Shown here one piece after another: positions 1-11,059 of a stretch of DNA of 64,000 nucleotides (the first letter of the stretch is position 1; each line of letters opens with the position of its first letter). Location of the stretch: NCBI GenBank assembly GCA_032622095.1, contig CP136066.1, forward strand, positions 94,383,319 through 94,447,318, given 5' to 3'. The stretch comes from Siphonodentalium dalli. Lineage: Eukaryota; Mollusca; Scaphopoda; Gadilida; Siphonodentaliidae. Below the pieces are notes generated by a model, which was not told the origin of the DNA, made no database searches, and saw nothing but the letters and a program-made list of their open reading frames with translations. The position numbers and the translations under genes are program-made.

Positions 1-295
1 TTATGATAATAATGTCCCTGATCTGGATGACAATGGCTGCTATGAATGAGTTCAAAACTGTTTGACATCGGATGAGTTTAACTGCGCCTGCCGCAACCCC
101 ATGCAGTGATATATGTATGGTTGAAACATTGCGCCTAACCAGATAGCCGCATGGGTCAACCACAGGTCTGCGAAAGCAGCTTTAGGCGCAACATTTAAAA
201 CCATACATATATAATTGGCATTGCGGCTGACGCAGTTAAATGCATCCGATTTCATAAAGTTTTGAAATCGGTTGTTTTTAACTGCGTGAGCCGCC

Positions 296-446
296 AACCC
301 AGAGATATATGTATGGTTTGTCGCCACCCCAGTGATATATGTATGGTTTGTCGCCACCCCAGTGATATATATATGTATGGTTTGTCGCCACCCCAGTGAT
401 ATATGTATGGTTTGTCGACACCCCAGTGATATATGTATGGTTTCAA
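296..446. repeat. ~30-bp minisatellite, about five units
   Basis: Direct tandem copies of a ~30-bp unit (core GTATGGTTTGTCGCCACCCC followed by AGTGATATAT). One unit is lengthened by extra AT steps, and the last carries a CGACACC variant. ORFs crossing this stretch are made of the repeat and are not genes. Sequence at 100-210 shares the words flanking the array (atagccgcat, ccacaggtctg), so the array sits inside a larger diverged duplication. Confidence 0.85.
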
Positions 447-520
447 ACATTGCTCATATAACCCGATAGCCGCATTCATTGGCGCGTGCGTCAGCCACAG
501 GTCTGTGGAAGCAGCTTCAA

Positions 521-866
521 CCCTTTACCCAACAAAACGGCCAAAACCGGCCAAATAAAGCTTCAACAGCCTAAAATATCTTCGGTCTGTCTCAATAGAA
601 CCATACAAATATGGATATCATTGGAACCGGCTCCTTGACCACATTGTGATAGTTACAGTTATGCCCTGTGCCAATGCATTCTCTTATATATAAGAGAATG
701 CATTGGCCTAAATTTTCTTTTACCATTTTTTCTTACATTCTTTAACAATTTTATAATTTTTAATGTGTTAAGCCAATGCATTCTCTTATATATGCGAGGC
801 GACCTATGGTCGACTCGCATATATAAGAGAATGCATTGGCACAGGGCCGTTCTGTTGGGTAAAGGG
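521..866. mobile_element. piggyBac-like MITE with nested hairpins, copy 1
   Basis: Non-autonomous element ending in CCCTTTACCCAACA and its inverse TGTTGGGTAAAGGG. It is followed by TTAA (867-870) and preceded by TCAA (517-520), a one-base decay of TTAA. TTAA targets and CCC termini are typical of piggyBac-derived MITEs. The interior has two palindromic cassettes built on CCAATGCATTCTCTTATATA and its complement. It is closely related to the copy at 5248-5630 but shorter, because the first cassette lacks its GC-rich centre. Confidence 0.75.
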
Positions 867-870
867 TTAA

Positions 871-1911
871 GAAAAATTCAGTCAGGTTGGTTCTCAGATG
901 CGCCAATAGAGAGCGTTTCTTGTTTTTTCTATTCCTGTTTATGGTAAACACAAAGAGCGTTTGTCTCACAAAGAGCGTTTGTCTCACTTCGGTGCTAATA
1001 AGGTTTGCCATCGATGAATGGCTTATGCATTTTCCTAATGCACCACACACCTTGCCAACTGCGCCACAAGAGAAAGTTATTTCCGAGCACACTCTTCTCT
1101 CCTCGCAATCCTCGGGACTGGAATTTCGTCGGACCGTGGGAATGTTGCACCATCAAAGAGGCGGGTAATTACCTTGGTAGTCCTCATCTACATTAAGTGA
1201 ATAACGGAGTCTTGCTCCTATGTTTTTCTTTAATGAACAGGGTGGTATTTCTTCCTATGATCATTTAACTAATTCTGTCCCGTTGAGTTGTGCAATAAGG
1301 ACGAAGGTGTGCATAATACAACTTGGGTTATTGTGGGGACTTGTCTGCACCGCACAGCGGGTGAGTTCCACCCACTCACATACCTAGTCTTTTTGTTTTA
1401 TTAAAGGGACTTAAGTCCTTCGAAGTGGATACGATACATGCTTAATAACATACATGCCAGTAAAATCGTTTTTCAAGAAGAAAACGAAAAAATAGCTATA
1501 CTTTGTTCTTAATTTCATTCAACACTCCTCCCATAATAAGCTGTGTGTTGCAACCATTGTTATGTAAACAGTACTGTTATAGCTACATTCCCAATCAAAG
1601 TCCAATTAGTCGAATAAAATACCAATATTCAATTAATATGTAATGGTAAACATTGGAAAAGGTCAAGGCATTGACAAATATTATGAAAAACAGATTCAGA
1701 CTAAATATTTGAATTATTGGCTCGATCGTGCAGCAATCATTACTTACAGATTGCTGTAACAGTATTTTTTTCATAACACTGGTTTCAATGAGCTGAAGTG
1801 AACATAAGAACAAAGTCGATCTATATTATACCACATTCACCTTGCATGGTTATGATGGATTTATATATTTTACAGATTCGATCTACCATGAACCGCGAAG
1901 GACTTGCGTCC
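871..1911. other. non-coding stretch, no gene recognised
   Basis: No convincing ORF. A short direct duplication (CAAAGAGCGTTTGTCTCA twice, 950-985) is the only structure noted. The small ORFs here have no recognisable domain. Confidence 0.6.
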
Positions 1912-2358
1912 ATTTAAAGGCCCACTTAATTATTGAACCCCCAGCTAAATAAATTTTATATATATGCCGTATTATATACCATTTAAAAGCTCAAAAACTT
2001 AATCGGTGTAATAAACTGTGAACATGCTGTTTTTGTTGAGATACCGACTTGGAGTTCTGTGCTCAAGTTTAATTATTTTCAATGGAAGTGGAATAACTCT
2101 ATATCTTAAGATACAGAGTTATTCCTCTTCCATTGAAATTACATTTTAAGTTTGAATTCTGGGAGCCATAACGGGTGAAATCTTTCAATGATTTCAGCTT
2201 TTTTCTATTTCTCTTTGGTCATCTTCTGAGATACAGACGTTTCAAATGGTGATAAATTATAGTAATTTGATCATATTTTTATGGCATAGATTGTTATTAA
2301 AACCGTGTATCAAGGCACTATAACAAATAATCGGTGACTCGAAAAATTAAATGGGCCT
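1912..2358 (+). mobile_element. ~450-bp MITE (family A), copy 1
   Basis: Bounded by inverted termini, AAAGGCCCACTTAAT at the left and AAATTAAATGGGCCTT at the right. A central hairpin around 2086-2147 pairs CAATGGAAGTGGAATAACTC with its complement. The same sequence recurs at 7505-7880 (opposite orientation) and 40431-40900. It has no coding capacity, so it is a non-autonomous DNA element. Confidence 0.75.
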
Positions 2359-2880
2359 TACAATGATTGTTTTTATAGAATATTTTTCATTTCTGTTATT
2401 TGTAATTGGCATAGCTTATCACAAACCAAAAATCAACAATAAACGAAATTGAAATTCTCATCTACACCTTTTACCGGGCTCGGCCTCTAGAATGAGATAG
2501 ACACGTTATAGTTTTCTGGGTATAACATAATAAATATGAATCGAATACCTGTGCCCGGAAATATTGATTTCATTTCGAATTTTCTGGTATAATATACCGA
2601 CAATCATTTTGGGAAGTTTTACAGCTCGCGTTCGTTCGGAGCGTAGCATGCGTCATAACTCTATCTAAAAATTCAAAAAATAGTAACGAAAAATATCCCA
2701 TTATATAAGAACACATCGATATAAATCAATATTAATTGATAGAAGCGTTCCGGGGCAGGTGCCTTCGACTCATATTTCTTAGTTTATACCCCGGAAACTA
2801 TAAAAAACGTTTTTAGGAAGAGATTGACCACCTTTAAGTCGTATTTCTAGTCGCTGCGGTCGATTTCGCTATGAATGTAC
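2359..2880. other. AT-rich non-coding stretch
   Basis: No ORF or repeat was recognised, apart from weak similarity between 2540-2760 sub-segments (ataccccgga-like words). Confidence 0.5.
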
Positions 2881-4303
2881 GCAAAAATAGACAATAACAC
2901 CCGCCGACCGTACCGCCACCAGGGGACCGATCGAGATGAAGCATGTTTATCGTGCAGAATAGACCTGTGTGTATCAAATTCCAATCCCGAAGTCGATCGG
3001 CACTGTTAACCCCTAATTTGCTGCCGGTTCCGTGAGGTCCGCAAAAATAAAAAAAGGCACCGTCCGCCCCCCCCCCCCCCTAGCTGCCTGACCACGCAAG
3101 GGGACATCACGTCATGCAGAGAATACCCCTCTGCATCCATGGGCGATCGGACAAGTCGCAAACATGCAACAACACAGACAATAACACCCGCCGACCGTAC
3201 CGCCACCACGCAGGGGATCGAGCGAGATGGGGCTTGCATTATCGAGCAGAATGTACCAAAGTTCCAATCCCAAAGTCGATAGCTAGAGTGGAAACGGCAC
3301 TATTAACCCTTAACTTGCGCCGGTTCAGTTTGGTCGAAAAATCCAAAAAAGGCAACGACCCTGGTGGCGGTACGGTCGGCGGGTTTTATTGTCAGTGTTT
3401 TTGTGAGATAGGGCATGCATTATCGTGCAGAATATACCTGTATGTACCAAATTTCCAATACCCAAGTCGATAGCTCGAGCGGAAACTTCACTATTAACCC
3501 ATAACTTGCGACTAAAATCCGACCGCACCACCCAGGGGTAAGAGCGAGATGGGCCATGCACTATCGTGCAGAATAGACCTGTAGGTATCGAAGTTCCAAT
3601 CCCCAAGTCGATAGCTCGAGCGAAAATGGCCACGTTAACCCCTAACTTGCGACCGGTTCCGTCAGGTACGCAAAATCCAAAAAGGAACCGACCGCACCTC
3701 CCCTAGCTGCCTGGCCACGGAAAGGGACACCATATCATGTAGCGATCGGACAAGTCGCTTCAGCTGTAGGTCGAATTCGGTATATGAATGTACGCAAAAA
3801 CAAGAACTTTTGTATATACATGTCTATTCTGCAATATAATGCATGCCCCACCTGGCAAAACACACAGACAATAACACTCGCCGGCCGTACCGCCACCAGG
3901 TAGCGCATGTCATATCTCGCTCGGTCCCCTGGTGGCGGTATACGGTCGGCGGGTGTTATCGTCTGTGTTTTGCGTAGATTCATAGCGACAACAGCGTATG
4001 TGTTAATATCTTCACTTCCGATACAGCTAGCGACTTGCCCGATCGCTAATGGATGCAGAGGGGTTTCGCTGCATGATATGGTGTCCCTTTCCGTGGTCAG
4101 GCAGCTAGAGGAGGTGCGGTGGTGCCTTTTTAATTTGCGTAACCGACGGAACCAGTCGCAAGTTAGGGGTTAACGTGGCCGTTTCCGCTCGAGCTATCGA
4201 CTTGGGGTTGGAACTTCGATACCTACAGGTCTATTCTGCACGATAGTGCATGGCCCATCTCGCTCTTACCCCTGGGTGGTGCGGTCGGATTTTAGTAGTA
4301 GCG
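2881..4303. repeat. rearranged dispersed repeat block ending in a ~0.8-kb palindrome
   Basis: Several incomplete copies of a ~180-200-bp unit containing CGTGCAGAATAGACCTGT, AAGTCGATAGCTCGAGCGG and TTAACCCCTAACTTGCG alternate with a CCGACCGTACCGCCACCA segment. From about 3510 to 4303 the block is a palindrome centred near 3915, since the sequence after the centre repeats the sequence before it in reverse complement. A related partial copy lies at 37984-38360. A poly-C run is at 3069-3080. All ORFs here are shadows of the repeat. Confidence 0.75.
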
Positions 4304-4388
4304 TCCAATATGTATCAGGATGGCCAATATGTTGACTAAACCATGTGGTAATGCCGCTGAGTGCACTCGCTGCAACCAAACGTATTCA

Positions 4389-4852
4389 CGGTGGGGAATC
4401 ACGTGGTTTCGAGGTTGATGACTACCACGCATTCAAAATGGACGAGGCAAGTGCGAAGGCAAACAATACATAATATATGAGGAAATGACACAAAACATAG
4501 CATTTTTACTGTTACGAGCATATGCCAGTTTATTTTAAAAACAAGATGATACCATATTTTTTCGGAAATACTCAGTAGTTTTCTATAACATTCTGACCAA
4601 AGTTGCCAGTCGGAGGTACGTGGAATACACCAGTCCATACATCTAGCAGAATCATTCAACTGGCAACTTTGGTCAGAATATTAGAGCAAACAACTGTGAG
4701 TTTGGATACAAATGAGGCATAATCTTGTTTGAAAATATTATTGTCCTAGTGTATTACCTTTTTCCTCGTTTCTGGTCGCATTTGAGATAGCCTCGGCCAT
4801 TATGAATGCGTGGTACTCATCAACTCGAAACCACGTGAATCCCCCACCATGC
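4389..4852. mobile_element. MITE with ~55-bp terminal inverted repeats
   Basis: The left end (GGTGGGGAATCACGTGGTTT onward) and the right end (ending AAACCACGTGAATCCCCCACC-like) are inverted copies over about 55 bp. A second nested inverted pair, ATTCTGACCAAAGTTGCCAGT-like, lies near 4588-4608 and 4659-4680. There is no coding capacity and no target-site duplication could be assigned. Confidence 0.65.
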
Positions 4853-5247
4853 CATCACAATCTCCTGTTTCATCTGGTATATCTGGAGTGTCCACCTGAG
4901 TTTGTACAGAAGACGCGAAACACATTTTGGTATTCGCTGCTTGAGGTATTCGGAATTGAAACTTATATATATTTCTTGCCAAAATGAATACTGATATATT
5001 AATTGCCTACTATCTAATAGGCGGTTGTATCCCAGCGCAGATTGTGCAGGCATGTCGCTCGATTGCGGATTAAGGATAGAATTGCATGGCTCATATTGTG
5101 ACGGGGTATGTTGGCAAGTTTCGTGTTACGTGTAGCACATTCGGTTTGGCAGATATAGCCACAATTAGATATCGAAGCTCTGAACAAATTTAAAAGAATG
5201 ATACAAGAATTGAGTGCTTTGTATTCTCGTTGTTGTATATGGGTTAA

Positions 5248-5630
5248 CCCTTTACCCAACAAACCGGCCAAAATGGCAAAATAAAGCTTCAACAGCCTAA
5301 AATATCTTCGGTCTGTCTCAATAGAACCATACAAATATGGATATCATTGGAACCGGCTCCTTGACCACATTGTGATAGTTACAGTTATACCCTGTGCCAA
5401 TGCATTCTCTCATATATGCGAGTCGACCATAGGTCGCCTCGCATATATAAGAGAATGCATTGGCCTAAAAATTTTTTTTACCATTTTTTCTTACAATCTT
5501 TAACAATTTTATAATTTTTAATGTGTTAAGCCAATGCATTCTCTTATATATGCGAGGCGACCTATGGTCGACTCGCATATATACATGTAAGAGAATGCAT
5601 TGGCAGAGCGCCCTTCTGTTGGGTAAAGGG
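5248..5630. mobile_element. piggyBac-like MITE with nested hairpins, copy 2
   Basis: Flanked on both sides by intact TTAA (5244-5247 and 5631-5634), with CCCTTTACCCAACA termini. Two internal palindromic cassettes (about 5393-5465 and 5530-5604) each pair CCAATGCATTCTCT with its complement around a GC-rich centre (GAGGCGACCTATGGTCGACTC). The sequence between cassettes is shared with copy 1 at 521-866. It has no transposase and must rely on one supplied elsewhere. Confidence 0.8.
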
Positions 5631-6163
5631 TTAACCATTTCGTTACTACATGTAAATGGATTCTCCCATTCAATTCTAAAAGTATACATTGGAATAGTAT
5701 AGTTTTCATTTGGAGGAGCGTTTAGGAACAATGAGAGACAGACGAAAAGATAATACAAATTTATGCAGAAGCCAGAAGGGTTCATATCCTTCTGTGAGAA
5801 ATGTTGAGATAACAACAAAATGGCCGTTTGTTGATCTTATTATATCAACATTTCCTAAGTAAACTACTCGTCAATGATATAGTTAATAACGGGTTAAAAT
5901 ATGTCTGTTTCGTTTTCGTCGTGGCATTTTATAACAGGTGGTCCATTCCAATCGCATGCACACCCGATTCTGCAATCGTGAACAATATTGTATTTACTGC
6001 ATTGAGTGTGCACTTCAACTATGTTTTGGGCAATTGCCACTTTCGCTTTGAGGTACAGCTCTGGAAACCATTAGCTCTGGTTAGTGCATTCCAAAAGTCA
6101 AGACGGCTGTGTCCCACCGATGAATCATACACTGTCTGATAGAAATATTATAGGCGTTATTAA

Positions 6164-6379
6164 CCCTTGCATGACTGTAGCTTCCTGAAATTTTGCGAAA
6201 ACCATGTGTCAATGCATTGTCTTATATAAGCGAGTCTCGCATATATAAGATAATACATTGGCCTAACAATATTTACATTGACCTTAAAAGCCAGTGCATT
6301 CTCTTATACATGTGAGGCTCCCTATGTGAGAACTGCATATTTAAGACAATGCATTGGCGAAGGGTTTTCGCAAAATTAA
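6164..6379. mobile_element. related TTAA MITE, right end missing
   Basis: Starts after TTAA (6160-6163) with CCCTTGCATGACTGTAGCTT and holds two diverged copies of the ccaatgcattctctta hairpin cassette. It stops inside GGTTTTCGCAAAATT. The full right terminus of this subfamily (TTTCAGGAAGCTCCAGTATT to GGGTTAA) is seen at 22958-23001 but is absent here, so this copy is truncated. Confidence 0.6.
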
Positions 6380-6735
6380 TGCTGCACCAGCGCAACTTCC
6401 GACACGACATAATTGATCCAGTCTCTTTAAAACGCCGACTATACACTTTTCAGATTCACGTCTCTAGAATTCCGATTCAGATCCATTTATTGTAGTGATG
6501 GGATTCCTTTCATTACATTGGTCATACATCAGACGAGGTGCTATTTCCGGGGTAGTCCTGTTCACCCGGCGGCTATTGTTTCGGGTAGGTGTTGGGGCAG
6601 GTGTGATAATCCTCAACATCACAGAGCTGCCGACTATAGTTTTTATCATAATTGTTACTGGGAATTGGTGACGATGGCTAATTTCGACGGCGATGAGCGG
6701 CCGGACGATGAGGATAATTGGGGTTTTTGGAAAAT

Positions 6736-7107
6736 TCAAAACTCGAGGAATACAGCTGACGGAAATGTAGCTGCCAGGGCGTTTTGGGCAGCTGTCTCAT
6801 AATCTGTGAAAATTCCACTTGGGCTGATGGTGATGACGAGTTCTGCTGCCCTTTCTTTCACCAGATTGAAGAAACGTTGGTATGTGTGTTGGGTCTTGTT
6901 GGGAAGTAAGCCATACAACAAAGGGCACTTCTTTCCGGCGACGAATGCGTGTATCGTGTACAGTTGAAAGAAGATCGTTGGGCTTTTCTCAAACGTTCCA
7001 TCACAGAAGATCGTTCCGACAACAGCTAAATTTTCTAGATTTTCTCTGGTCGCCAATATCAGAATCTCTTTAAAAAATGTCTGATGACATTTTAATTGCA
7101 AACACAA
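6736..7107 (-). pseudogene. MULE-like transposase fragment
   Basis: A 123-residue reading frame resembles the core of animal MULE-family transposases: a first acidic motif in a 'FCDGTFEKSP' context, then FFQLYTIHAFVAGKKCPLLY, LLPNKTQHTYQRFF, and a second acidic residue in 'IFTDYETAAQNAL'. In the family the sequence continues with a cysteine/histidine segment and the catalytic Glu. Here the frame ends right after FPSAVF, with unrelated sequence in the next frame, so the C-terminal half is lost. No terminal repeats were found. The family assignment is from remembered motif similarity; the truncation is seen directly. Confidence 0.6.
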
Positions 7108-7504
7108 CTTAATGATTCGTTTTAATATTTAAATTGCGAGATCGAGGTCAATGACGTATTGTTAATTTTCTCACGGATAGCTAAGCACGATAAATTTGAT
7201 TATACAGAATACAGGCGATAGATCCATAACCGAATGTGATAATTATTACTCATCGACATATAGGAGACATTATCTTTACTTCAAGGTTTTTTTTATCAGC
7301 CAATGATATTTTTTACTGAATATTTGTTCGCATCATGTCGTTTTTATAACTACTATACATGACACCACGATCCTCACACACATTTACTACACTAGGCATG
7401 CACTCCATATTTGGGAAACAATTTATTACGTCATATTGGGAAAGCCCAGTCGTCCTATAAATAGGATCTTAATAGGAATTATAGAGACGTAAATCTGATA
7501 AGAT

Positions 7505-7880
7505 TTAAAGGCCCATTACATTTTCGAGTCACAGATTATGTTTTTATAGTGCCTTGATACACGGTTTTAATAACAATCTATGCCATACAATATGATTAAA
7601 ATACTATAATTTATCACCATTTGAAACGTCTGTGATTGTGATTGGAAGGGGAATAACTATATATCTTAAGATATAGAGTTATTCCACTTCCATTGAAAAT
7701 AATGAAACTTGAGCACAGAAATCCAAGTCGGTATCTCAACAAAAACAACATGTTCACAGTTTATTACACCTCATAAGTTGATAATACAGTCATTTGGCTC
7801 TTCCTCTTTCAAATGGTATATAATATGGCATATATATATATTTTTAAATTATGTGGGGTTAAAAATTTAAGTGGGCCTTT
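7505..7880 (-). mobile_element. ~450-bp MITE (family A), copy 2, inverted
   Basis: Reverse-oriented relative of the elements at 1912-2358 and 40431-40900, with AAAGGCCCAT and AAGTGGGCCTTT termini and the same central hairpin around 7640-7700 (GGGGAATAACTATATATCTT and its inverse). It is shorter than the others because of internal deletions. Confidence 0.75.
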
Positions 7881-10440
7881 GTGATTCTACTGTCACTTCA
7901 CAGTGCATTGGTTAAAGGTCTTTTTTAATAACTTGGTTTGCGGACCCGACCAACTAAAGCATTTTGATTTTGGGGGAAAAAACAAAAATACTCTGTATAG
8001 TTTATCAGGTCACTTGAAAAAAAAAATCTCATCTGATAAGAAAAGATGGATCTCTAAAAGATAAGATTTTATTGACAAAATTGTAGTCGACTTAGATTTA
8101 GGAGTGACAGAAACAGTTTTAGTTTTGATTTTAACACCTAGCTATTATAGGCGTATAGGCTATAGCATGTATGATAAAATATGGATCTCTGGAAGATAAG
8201 AACGAATTTGTTAATGAATAATGGCAATTGGTTTCTGTTACAAGAGATAATCTGTTTCGTTGACTACCACTTAATTTATGTTCCATAGGTGTGTCTATTT
8301 ATAATTTGCTAATGTATATATATATAGCTGCATGTAACATGCTACAAAACCAACACAACTGAAGCCTTGTTTTAAGCTAAAAATTTAACATCTTGATGTC
8401 ACAACTTGCAACGTTATTTATAATTTTGGTTTAACTCTTTCTATACTAAATACTCATTGACGAGTAGTTCCCTTATGAAATGTTCAGATAATAAGTTCAA
8501 CAAGTCGATTGTTGAACTTATTATCTGAACATTTGCCACCAATGAAATGTTAATAATTCTGCTCTTGTATTATATGTTTTATTTTGTCTGTCGTCTGCTT
8601 TTAAACAACACTCCAAGTGAATAATAGACCTATACTTGTATAACTGAATGGGAGAATCAATTTAGTATATAAAGGGCTATACATGTTATAGTTGCTCATA
8701 AATGTATTTATGACAAAGATGATTAGAGGACAAGTGCTAGTCACTTAGAATACCACCCTCTCCCTGGTACAACACTTAAGACGAACAGACATGTGTACTC
8801 TTTTATTTCCAACGACCGATCCTACTTTTAGAGGAAGAAATCCGCTATCCAAGGGTTTATCAATGGAAGTATCAATGACACTGTAGCTCACATTGGAGAG
8901 GGGATATACTGTCATATATTACAATCAACTGAGCGATAAGGAACGCGGAAAGTTGAAATGTTTAAGTAATAATACAGGTTTAAACCCGGAGAGTCATATA
9001 AATGTGGCATCAATCGGATGACAAATGTTAGCTGTACATGGCATGCCGAAGGATTTTGATATCCAAATATTAAAACCATGGCTGCTGGCGGCCATTTTTT
9101 GGTCGAAAATCATTGAAATTCGATAGCAGCACCCATCTATAGAGGTGATCCTAAACATACCTGTAAATTTTCAAAACATATCTTCGATTTTAATTTTCAG
9201 CCCTGTTTATGGCATTTCGTTTGCATAACCACCGTGATTTGATATGCATATTATAATTGCTTTGTCTGCATTCTGCATGGCACACAACCAACGAGAAGCT
9301 TGTATATGATAGTTTTCTATATCAAGCCACGTGCATGCACTCCAGTCTCTTAAGCCTTTAATTGCCCGGTCTACATACGCATACAAAGTAGCATGTGATA
9401 TATCCAGAAACTGAATAAAACATACATTATGCATTTTACATGCAATTATAAATGCGTGAGTACTACCACGCGGGGAGTATTATACACTAATCGCAGCCAT
9501 GTTATTGTCAACATCTCTATAAAATGCATTTGCTGAAACGAACTAACGTGTCATTGCATATGATAAACTATAATTTAAATGCGCTGGTAGTGTACCACCT
9601 GCCAGCCTCTCTATGTGCATGTGTATTCAAATCCCAGTCCTTTTACCGTTCATGAACAGCGAGCTCCCGAAACCTGTCTGCCCCAACATACCCAAAACAC
9701 CGTGACCATGATCACACTGAGATATAACGGCATGCATCTGTGACACGCATAGCGGAGGGGTCAACCTCAAAATCCCTCAGGCCAGACAACCAATACAAGT
9801 CACCTGAATCAGTGTTCTTTCTCAACAGTTTACTTCGTTCCGGCTCCGATTCCGGCATAACATATTTTTAATCAATACAACGTACAAATATATTTGACAA
9901 TCTAACTTCCAAACAGTGATAACATCGGGTAACAATCATTGATACCCTTTGATATCGTATCCTCGTTATCAAATTCACCTTTCAGAATATTTGTACGGCC
10001 TGAGTGATTAAAAGAACATGAGAAATAAACCGACTTGCGTTGTGTTTATAATTATGGCGAAAATAGGAGTCCGCGGAGGCAACGTGATTAAATCGTTGCG
10101 GGATTTCAACATGGGAAATAAGCTATCAAACCATGTCCAATTAACCTTAAGGGGCAATTCCTAACCTTCGGGCTTATTTCACCCATCTATGCGTGTCAGC
10201 AGTACACATTCCTCCTATTTTCAACTTCTAAAATACGTACACGGAAGTACACTAAAATAGAAACAACTAGGTCACAAAAGTAAACATTAAACCATGCTTG
10301 AATATAGCTATTTTGGGGACATCATAAAGCATGCTGGTCCTTCTAAACTTTACTCATCTTCTGATTGGTTCCTTCAATCTCAGACTCTGGTTGGTCATTC
10401 TTCTGCTTCTTGATCCTCCGGATCTGAGAAAGTGCTATAA
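7881..10440. other. long non-coding stretch, no gene recognised
   Basis: No domain-bearing ORF on either strand. The only structure seen is a hairpin at 8480-8536, where AAATGTTCAGATAATAAGTT and its complement enclose a 7-base loop. The short ORF at 9207-9434 (minus) has no recognisable features. Confidence 0.55.
8480..8536. repeat. perfect hairpin, ~25-bp arms
   Basis: AAATGTTCAGATAATAAGTT continuing to CAACAA, then a 7-base loop, then the exact inverse. It is one of several single palindromes scattered through the window. Confidence 0.75.
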
Positions 10441-10468
10441 AAGGCTGGCTCAAATCAGAATCTGGGCA

Positions 10469-10760
10469 GACCCGCAGTTCAATAGGCTTATTGGACCGTC
10501 TCGGGTTTCAGGATACGCAGTCAAGCAGGCTATGCTAGACCGTCCCGTATCCCGCTTCAGAAAAGACCCGCAGTCCAATAAGGTGTATTGGACCGTCCCG
10601 GGCGATAACAGAAGAGAACACGCAGTCCAGTGGAATCACTGGACCGTCCCGTACTCTCTTAGCAGCCTGCAATCCAATGCCTCCATTGGAAGGTCCCGGG
10701 CGTGGACAACCAACTGAAAATGCGCAATCCAGCATAATCGCTGGATCGTCCCGCATTTTC
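10469..10760 (+). repeat. array of six structured hairpin units with covarying stems
   Basis: Six consecutive units share one architecture but differ in paired bases. Each has an outer stem ending in CG, a 3-base left bulge (CAG or CAA), an inner stem that usually reads TCC...GGA, a 4-6-base loop, then a 6-base right bulge (CCGTCC; variants CCGTCT, AGGTCC, TCGTCC) and the return outer stem starting CG. Outer stems are GACCCG/CGGGTT, GGATACG/CGTATCC, CCCG/CGGG, an interrupted GAAGAG...CTCTT stem, GCCTG/CGGGC and GAAAATGCG/CGCATTTTC. Compensatory change with constant bulges points to selection on a folded RNA or DNA form. It matches no ribozyme consensus I know. No convincing protein is encoded. 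Confidence 0.7.
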
Positions 10761-10770
10761 CAAGATGCCG

Positions 10771-10860
10771 AGACAAGGCAAAGACGAAGATCAAGGCAAA
10801 GATCAAGGCATAGATCAAGGCAAAAGTGCAAGTGAAGATTCAAGACAATATTCAAGACAC
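10771..10860 (+). repeat. 12-bp tandem repeat (GATCAAGGCAAA)
   Basis: Imperfect tandem units of GATCAAGGCAAA and variants (GATCAAGGCATA, GATTCAAGACAAT) directly follow the hairpin array. Confidence 0.75.
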
Positions 10861-10987
10861 CTACGACGCTGACCGATCCCGACCTCAAGACTTCTCCACC
10901 CGATCCGCGGCCTGACTGTCGAAGATAAAATACCAAAGAAGATTCAAGACAGGGCGTAAGGGCGATCTTCGGATGAGCCCACCACCG

Positions 10988-11019
10988 TCCTCGTGCCGCC
11001 CTTCGGGCGGGCACGCAAA
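10988..11019. repeat. GC-rich hairpin with TTC(G) loop
   Basis: GTGCCGCCC and GGGCGGGCAC pair around a TTC loop with one bulged G. It is a strong isolated hairpin in otherwise AT-rich DNA. Confidence 0.6.
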
Positions 11020-11059
11020 TCCTGTTCCTGCTGAATATGGGCATACTTATCAAACAATA

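Noticed and set aside
10469-10760. Hammerhead ribozyme array
   Set aside because: The CTGATGA and GAAA core boxes are absent; the conserved bulges differ.
10331-11053. ORFs of 128 (+) and 172 (-) codons across the hairpin array
   Set aside because: They run through structured repeats on both strands and have no recognisable domain.
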